NCBI RefSeq assembly: GCF_018812025.1
Contig: NC_063061.1
Span: 9,533,589 to 9,597,588, forward strand
DNA length: 64,000 nucleotides
Reading direction: 5' to 3'
Source: Megalobrama amblycephala
Lineage: Eukaryota; Chordata; Actinopteri; Cypriniformes; Xenocyprididae
Part shown: piece by piece, positions 58,150-64,000 of the stretch
Layout: each line of letters opens with the position of its first letter
Position numbering within the stretch: the stretch's first letter is position 1
Translations under genes and position numbers: made by a program
The notes under the pieces: model-generated
Databases searched by the model: none
Told to the model about the DNA's origin: nothing
What the model saw: the letters and a program-made list of their open reading frames with translations, nothing else

Positions 58150-58610
58150 GGGGAGTTGAAATTAAAGGGTTAGTTCACCCAAAAATGAACATTCTGTCAT
58201 TAATTACTCACCCTCATGTCGTTCCAAACCCGTAAGACCTTCGCTCATCTTCGGAACTCAAATTAAGATATTTTTAATAAAATCCGATGGCTCAATGAGG
58301 TCTCCATTGACAGCAAGACAATTAACACTTTCAAATGCCCAGAAAGAAACTAAAGACATATTTAAAACAGTTCAGTGGTTCAACCTTAATGTTATGAAGT
58401 GACAAGAATACTTTTTGTGCGCCAAAAGCTTCGAAGCTTTACAAATCTTTTGTTTCCAATCAGTGGTTCGGAGCGTGTATCAAACTGCCAAATTCTGTTT
58501 ATTTATATTTACTCACCCTCAAGACATTTCAAACCTGTATTACTTTCTTTCTTTTGTGGAACATAAAAAGATATTTTGAAGAATGTTGGTAACGAAACTG
58601 TTTTGGTGTG
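58150..58610 (+). mobile_element. MITE family D, rearranged copy
   Basis: Starts GGTTAGTTCACCCAAAAATG, then ATTACTCACCCTCATGTCGT and CAAACCCGTAAGACCTTCGC. A second start-like piece lies at 58505 (TTTACTCACCCTCAAGACAT), with GAAGAATGTTGGTAACGAAA at 58579. The region between (GTCTCCATTGACAGCAAGAC, CAGTTCAGTGGTTCAACC) is a known style of longer subfamily. Confidence 0.75.
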
Positions 58611-59260
58611 TAAATGTATCTAGTACAAATTCAGATTCAGCTTCTGAAAAAAATCATGGCCGTTGTAGCCTAAAAGTTTGTGTAATAAATTCTATGTTGA
58701 ATCAAATAAAATATTCTAAAGTTCTAAAATATTCTAAAATTCTAAAGCTACTTTTTGCAATGTCTATTTCTATTTGATGCTTTTCTCATTTAACACAATT
58801 ATGTTTTTAAATTATCTTTTGGGGGTAACTTCACAGCCAAATTTGATTTAAAAATTTTAAAAATTAATTAATCAGCACATCACATAATTAATTGTATTTA
58901 AAAAAAATTAATCGCTTAACAGTCCTAGAAAAAAGTATGTTATTGCAGTAATGAAAATCTAAGAAGAATCCTTAAGAATAATGTGTGAAGATAAATTATC
59001 CATATGGCAATGAGAATGTAGGTTGAAAATGTGCTTAAAATCAATGGTCCTAAAAATAGAATTCATTATTTTTATGTATATAATAATGAATCCTAAAATG
59101 TGACCTGGGCATTTTTGTGAAGTTCACCCTTGTTTCTCTTTGATTTAGTTCACATATATCAGATGAAGGTCAAGGCCTATTCAAACGCTATGAATTCCAT
59201 GCAAGTAACATTTGTTTTATGAATCAAATCAATGCATCCCTATGAAGCTATTCACACCAT
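58611..59260. other. AT-rich intronic stretch
   Basis: Nothing recognised beyond short A/T tracts. Confidence 0.4.
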
Positions 59261-60010
59261 GGTCTAAACTTTTTTTTTTCTTTCAGTGAGTTTGTCAAAA
59301 AGGTTTTTCTTCATGCAGCATTTAAGCACTCATCAAGATATAAGCCCTTTTCTGGAGCTGCCGCTTCACCCATACATTTGGATGCGCTAATGTACAGAAA
59401 GATATTTTGCCAACTGGTAAAAGTCCAAATGGTAACTGTATTTAGCAGTATTTCATGATGAATGTTCGCTGAAGCACATCAGAGCACGCGCACAGCAGCT
59501 GTAGAGGGTAAAGGATGCAGACAATGTGAACGTACAAGACTCTTTACTGAGGAGCATCATTAGAGGCTAAGCAATCATTGGCTGACAGGCCTGACTGAGA
59601 TGCACGTTTAGTTCATCTCATATCAGAGCTGTGCCCTCACCTGCTGCTAATAGAGCAGCAATGAAGAAAACAAGCCAGCCATTTCACTGGCCCGTTCTTT
59701 GAGCCTGGGTTAATGTAACTATTCATCATGTTTGGACCCCATGTGCCTTTAGCTTGAATAGCCTCTATTAGCAGTCATGTGATTACAGAACACCTTCACA
59801 GATATCCCTGTGCTCTTTTCAGGTGATTGATTTCTCATGGCCCTTGAGCATTAGTGTGGAATTGATTGTTAGTTGGACCTCCAATGGGCGTCATAGTCAC
59901 AGACTGCTTGCAGATTGTCAATGATCGTTGTAACAGGGTTTATGTCTTTGAAACTTGATAATTGTTAGACATCTGTGTCTAGATTTCATTTAGGCCAATG
60001 CTGACATTGA
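59261..60010. promoter_or_regulatory. Strong candidate conserved non-coding block in chm intron 1
   Basis: About 750 bp of repeat-free sequence with CACCTGCTGCTAATAGAGCA, GGGTTAATGTAACTATTCAT, GAATAGCCTCTATTAGCAGT, TCAGGTGATTGATTTCTCAT and GGAATTGATTGTTAG. It is dense in E-box (CACCTG, CAGGTG) and homeodomain cores, unlike the flanking repeats. It may act on dach2 rather than chm. Confidence 0.4.
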
Positions 60011-60079
60011 CTTATGGACAATACATTTATATTGTTTTTTGTTTTGTTTTTTACTGCGTAATATTACAGGTTGATTTGT

Positions 60080-60100
60080 GGGTCAATGACGTGACACATA
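60080..60100 (+). repeat. Isolated family B terminus-like sequence
   Basis: GGGTCAATGACGTGACACAT resembles the start of the copies at 15870 and 22986, but the similarity fades within about 20 bases and no second end is found. Confidence 0.3.
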
Positions 60101-60305
60101 CTAATTATTCAAAATATACATAAAAATGCAATTCATACATGCAGTGACTTGAATATACATCAATGTTGAACATAAATTAAATCCATTTTGATATCTTTTG
60201 GGGAGGCATAAAATCAAATATGTTGATGATGTAACTGTAGGAAAAATGCCTCACTAGTTTGGCTTTCAATTACAACCTTTTAAAAAACATAATATTTATG
60301 AATTG

Positions 60306-61223
60306 TTAAAGCTACAATATGTAAATTTTTCGCCGCTAGAGGTCGCCTGTTCAAAACAAAGGCGTAGCTTGATGACGGCGAGTTTGAGCGCGGATTCTTG
60401 GGAGATGTCGTCTTCACCTCACAGTCAGTGGAAAAGAATCGAAACGGGACTTGAGCTGAAATCATGTTCATGGATGAGATGATTAACATTACTGTAGTAT
60501 GAAGCAGAGCAGGGCGAGTGATGAGAGACAGATGCGACACGCCTCACGATTTGGCAAAGGCTGCGATTATTTTATGCACAGCTTGTCAGAGCTGTACGGC
60601 TCTGTGATCAGTGGTAAATGCTTCTCCATCTGAACGCCAGAGGGCGCTCTTGCGCAGAAACTGCAAATATGCTCTGCCACAGAAGAAGATAACATGCTCA
60701 TATCTGTAGCTATATAAACAGAAGATTGAAACGCTTTGACTAAACATGACTAATAAACACACGACTGGCTTATTCTGTGTAAGAAGCCACATCTCACAGA
60801 AGCATGCTCAACTGTTGTTATGAAGTGAGTTTGGAGTAAAAACATGTTAATAAATGTTGTCTTTTGTTGGACAAGATGTTAATAAATGCTTCTCATGTCT
60901 GGAAAGATGTTTTACTTGTGTTGCTTTTTCAAATGTACATTATATGCGACTCAAACTCACAGTGCTTTCCGATGGATTAGCATTTGGAGCCATACTTCAC
61001 TGACAAGCTGCGCATAAAAAAAATAAACGCAGGCTTTGCAATTTCATAATCGCACTAAGAATTGCGTTTAAGCTATAATCACGTTTAAGTTCAATGTTAT
61101 TTTTTGCATCGTGCAATAAATCATGCAGCCCTAGTTAGTACTCAACTGAACAAAATATATAACACTGGCCTAGTGGTTTTGGGATATTTTACTGCTAAAA
61201 TTTTACATATTTACATACTTTAA
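60306..61223. mobile_element. TTAA-type MITE family E, copy 2
   Basis: The element at 60310-61219 (910 bp) opens AGCTACAATATGTAAATTTT, with TTAA on both sides (60306-60309, 61220-61223). It shares the right part (CACTGGCCTAGTGGTTTTGG, ATATTTTACTGC) and left part with copy 1 at 49749-50642. It contains a hAT end (CATGCAGCCCTAG at about 61122-61134). Confidence 0.8.
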
Positions 61224-61779
61224 TTAATGATATCTGTAAAAAAAAAAAAAAATACTTATTACTTTGAAAAATATATTTAAAAATGTTTCTGAAAATAATG
61301 ATAATGAGAAAGATACAGGTAATTGTTAAATGACCCTTTTTGTATAATTGTATTAATATTAGACTTTTTAATGAAATTCAAACAATGAGTTACTATGACA
61401 ACAAATGCAAACATACTTATATCCCAGCCACGGCTTCTCTATAAGGGAAGTATATTCATTCAATACATAGACCTCTATATAAACTGGATCAATAATAAAT
61501 TGTAAATGTGTTCAGCATTCTGCAACAAATATTTTTCTATTTAAGTTGTAAAGTGAGCAAGATATGTTAATTTTCCAATGTAAATCTGTGGTGAAAAATG
61601 GAACTGCTGCGCTTTCTAATTGAGAACCATTGGGGCAGATTTCAGACTGCCCCACTTATTTTCATGTTAGCTTGCATAAACATCGCTCCAGACCAATCTA
61701 TACCAATCTGCTTAAGCTATGTCTATGTTAAATATGTAAATGTTTATCATAAACTAGCGCTGAGGCCCAGAATCTGCCC
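61224..61779. other. AT-rich intronic stretch
   Basis: No feature recognised. Confidence 0.4.
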
Positions 61780-62115
61780 TACCTAAATTTACAGTCAGGA
61801 GCCGCTACTGTTAGAAACCATGACAACCAAGTAAACAGAAAGGAAAAAGAGCCGCAGACGTGCATGACCGAGATGAAAATGGGGCCTTGGCAGACCGGGG
61901 TGGAGCTGGTGGGAGAGAGGACAACCGTGGAGGCGGAGGGAGCCCGGTGGACCCGAAGGAAAGAGGGACAGGGTGTAGCCAGAGGCCCGGAAGTCCGAGG
62001 CGCAACCAGGGTGATGATAGGATGAACGAGTGAGCCCGGTGCAGTCTGAAGGATGACGAACCATGGTGGAGCTGATGGGCCGGAGGACCGAGGTGGAGTT
62101 GTAACCACAACCACT
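61780..62115 (-). repeat. GC-rich repeat remnant with Pro/Ser-rich minus-strand frames
   Basis: Text such as ACCGGGGTGGAGCTGGTGGG and GGAGGCGGAGGGAGCCCGGT resembles the 37035-37390 part of the retroelement-like repeat. Three overlapping Pro/Ser/Leu ORFs on the minus strand reflect the composition. Likely a fragment of that family. Confidence 0.45.
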
Positions 62116-62362
62116 AGCTCACTTTGGGACGTAGTGAGTGTCAGTAAAAGGGATACTCAGGTACCCCTACTAATAACAAACAACGGTTTCGTCAACCTCC
62201 GGTTGCACTGCGCCGATGTGGCACAGGCAGTGACGTCATAATTGGCCACTGCTCGTCCGTTCAATGTGGTCAGCGCAGCATCCCAACCCGGAAGGCTAAT
62301 TAGCACACTTCACATTAAACAATCACATAAAATAAAGACATAACCAAGGAGAAACATCAGAC

Positions 62363-62480
62363 GAAGTGTAGGGCTGCAAGAAACGATTATTTTGATAATC
62401 GATTAATCCATCGATTATTAGAACGATTAATCGACTAATCATCGATTATTGCACTGATTAATCAGTAAGCTTTGTTTTAT
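62363..62480 (+). mobile_element. hAT terminal fragment (TAGGGCTGCAAGAAACG)
   Basis: Opens TAGGGCTGCAAGAAACGATT and continues with repeated AATCGATTAATC words, typical of one hAT MITE family. A second end is not seen. Confidence 0.6.
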
Positions 62481-62634
62481 TCTACTTTAGCAATTAGTTA
62501 AAATATTGAGTTATACTGTACTTTAACTAGTAAATAAAACAAGGAAATCACTTCAGCTTTTAAAAGTGTATGTTTAATAATTTTCAAGCCAACTGAATAG
62601 ATCAATATCTTTCAGGTTAAAAAAAATATAATTA

Positions 62635-63235
62635 CACTGCGTTCCAAATTATTATGCAATTGACATATCAGTAAGATTTCAGTACAATAAACATTCAGAT
62701 TTTAGTTTTTCTAAGAAAATTTTTGTTTGTTTATTTATCCATGTCTTTTTAGATAACTGGTATCAATCTCAGACAAAATAATTTGCCAGGTCTATGGAAA
62801 CCCTACTTAGAGGTTGTTCCACATTATTAAGCAAGTCACAGTTCTCATGCAATATGGGGACAAAGAAAGATCTTTCTGAAGATGAAAAGCATGAAATGGT
62901 GCAATGTTGTGCAAAAGGCATGAAAACAACTAATATTGTGTGAAACTGAATGGAGATTATCAAATTATCTTAAGATTTGTGAGTGATTTAGCGCACAGCA
63001 GAACTCGGTCAGATAAAGGCTTATTAATGAAAGTTCCTATCAAAAAAATGTATTGTATTAAAAGGGCAGCTATAAAAAAAGCCTGTGTTGAGCAGCAAAC
63101 AGGTATTTGAAGCTGCTGGTGTATCTGGAGTCTTGAGAACCTCACCATGCAGGCTGGCAGTTGTGCGTAAAGATGCATTTTAGACACCACTAACCAAACC
63201 TCACAAAGAGAAACATTTACAGTGGGTTTAGAAAT
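62635..63235 (+). pseudogene. Mariner/Tc1-like fragment, plus-strand arm of an inverted pair
   Basis: Begins ACTGCGTTCCAAATTATTAT. Scattered plus-strand frames read HGDKERSF, NNIV, ETEWRLSNY, then SRTRSDKGLLMKVPIKK, IKRAAIKKACVEQQTG and GVSGVLRTSPCRLAVVRKDA. Stops (for example TGA at about 62941, TAG at about 63181) break it. It is the N-terminal DNA-binding part of an IS630/Tc1-class transposase. The sequence 62812-63232 is mirrored at 63588-64000. Confidence 0.8.
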
Positions 63236-64000
63236 ACATTTTCAAACAGTTTTATTGCTGTGGTGTTTTTTTTGCAGCATGGGATAGTGCATAGTGCATT
63301 GTACAATAGTGCATTGTACTATGTACTGTCCTCCTTTTTATACCATAGCTGAAAATGGCCAGTTATGAACTCCACATATCTTGCAAAAGTCATTTTAATA
63401 CCCTCTCATCTCACTTCCCAGTATTCCAGCCCAAATCATCACCCACCAGCTCCTTGCTGACGTCGCAGTCTTGTTGGAACGTGGTGGCCATTCACCAACC
63501 ATCCAGAAATCCATCCATTTAGACCATCCATTGTAGTACGGCATTAGTCAGTGAATAAAACTATTTAAAAATGAGTCTTCATGTATTTCTAAACCCACTG
63601 TAAATGTTTCTCTTTGTGAGGTTTGGTTTGGAGTGGCTGAAATGCATCTTTATGCACAACTGCCAGCCTGCATGGTGAGGTTCTCAAGACTCCAGAGACA
63701 CCAGCAGCTACAAATACCTGTTTGCTGCTCAACACTGGCTTTTTTATAGCTGCCCTTTTAATATATATATTTTTTTTTTTGACAGTAACTTTCCTCAATA
63801 AGCCTTTATATGACCGAGTTCTGCTGTGCTCTAAATCACTCACAAATCTTATGATAATTCGATAATCTCCATTCAGTTTCACACAATATTAGTTGTTTTC
63901 ATGCCTTTTGCACAACATTGCACCATTTCATGCTTTTCATCTTCAGAAAGATCTTTCTTCCTCCCCATATTGCATGAGAACTGTGACTTGCTTAATAATG
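63236..64000 (-). pseudogene. Mariner/Tc1-like copy, minus strand, runs off the window end
   Basis: Minus-strand frame 63589-63882 reads SRTRSYKGLLRKVTVKKK, IKRAAIKKPVLSSKQ, VSGVLRTSPCRLAVVHKDAF and KPHKEKHLQWV. The sequence 63236-63587 continues the same copy (frame with WISGWLVNGHHVPTRLRRQQ). The 5' end lies beyond 64000. Frames differ between segments, so it is broken too. Confidence 0.78.

Larger units (their letters stand above)
46306..64000 (+). other. chm: chm intron 1 (partial, continues beyond position 64000)
   Basis: No sequence matching the second coding segment of REP-1 (which should contain YYGGNWASF) was seen on the plus strand, so the intron exceeds 17.7 kb. Its repeats and candidate regulatory blocks are listed separately. 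Confidence 0.75.

Overview
The window is vertebrate nuclear DNA, almost certainly from a teleost and most likely a cyprinid (zebrafish/carp type). The signs are two first exons of conserved vertebrate genes in head-to-head order, AT-rich spacers, and dense teleost-style DNA transposons (hAT, Tc1/mariner, PIF/Harbinger, TTAA-flanked MITEs) with L2 and L1 LINE pieces and long microsatellites. There is no prokaryotic gene organisation, and nearly all ORFs of 60-130 codons are chance or repeat translations.

Only two coding exons can be supported. On the minus strand, 29069-29559 is exon 1 of a dachshund-family transcriptional corepressor; its N-terminus identifies it as dach2. On the plus strand, 46254-46305 is the short exon 1 of chm (Rab escort protein 1). 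The ATGs lie 16.7 kb apart and diverge, matching the DACH2-CHM neighbourhood of the human X chromosome. So 1-29068 is dach2 intron 1 (partial), 29560-46253 is the intergenic spacer, and 46306-64000 is chm intron 1 (partial).

The dach2 intron alternates repeat blocks with repeat-free, balanced-composition blocks rich in homeodomain-type ATTA/TAAT cores (about 9.6-10.1, 13.1-14.1, 15.2-15.6, 17.5-18.5, 19.1-19.7, 20.8-22.8, 24.0-25.3, 25.8-26.9 kb). These are proposed as conserved non-coding regulatory DNA, as expected for a developmental regulator. Similar blocks lie in the spacer (35.5-36.4, 40.5-41.7 kb) and in chm intron 1 (54.3-54.9, 59.2-60.0 kb), so chm may be a bystander gene inside a dach2 regulatory domain. 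This is inference; no alignment could be run.

The repeat content is unusually readable. Four hAT-type elements have perfect 8-bp target duplications (5911-7009, 44367-45329, 51652-52587, 55341-56923). A PIF/Harbinger MITE has a TTA duplication (43887-44333), a 5'-truncated LINE has a 17-bp duplication (44879-45152), and a dead Tc1 (33409-34971) sits within a 2.5-kb purine-rich satellite. A 924-929-bp family with 4-bp target duplications is present twice (15870-16798, 22986-23909). Several sites are nests of two to four insertions, and the window ends inside an inverted pair of mariner-like copies. The least-described items are the 4-bp-TSD family, the purine satellite, and a GC (non-GT) splice donor at dach2 exon 1.
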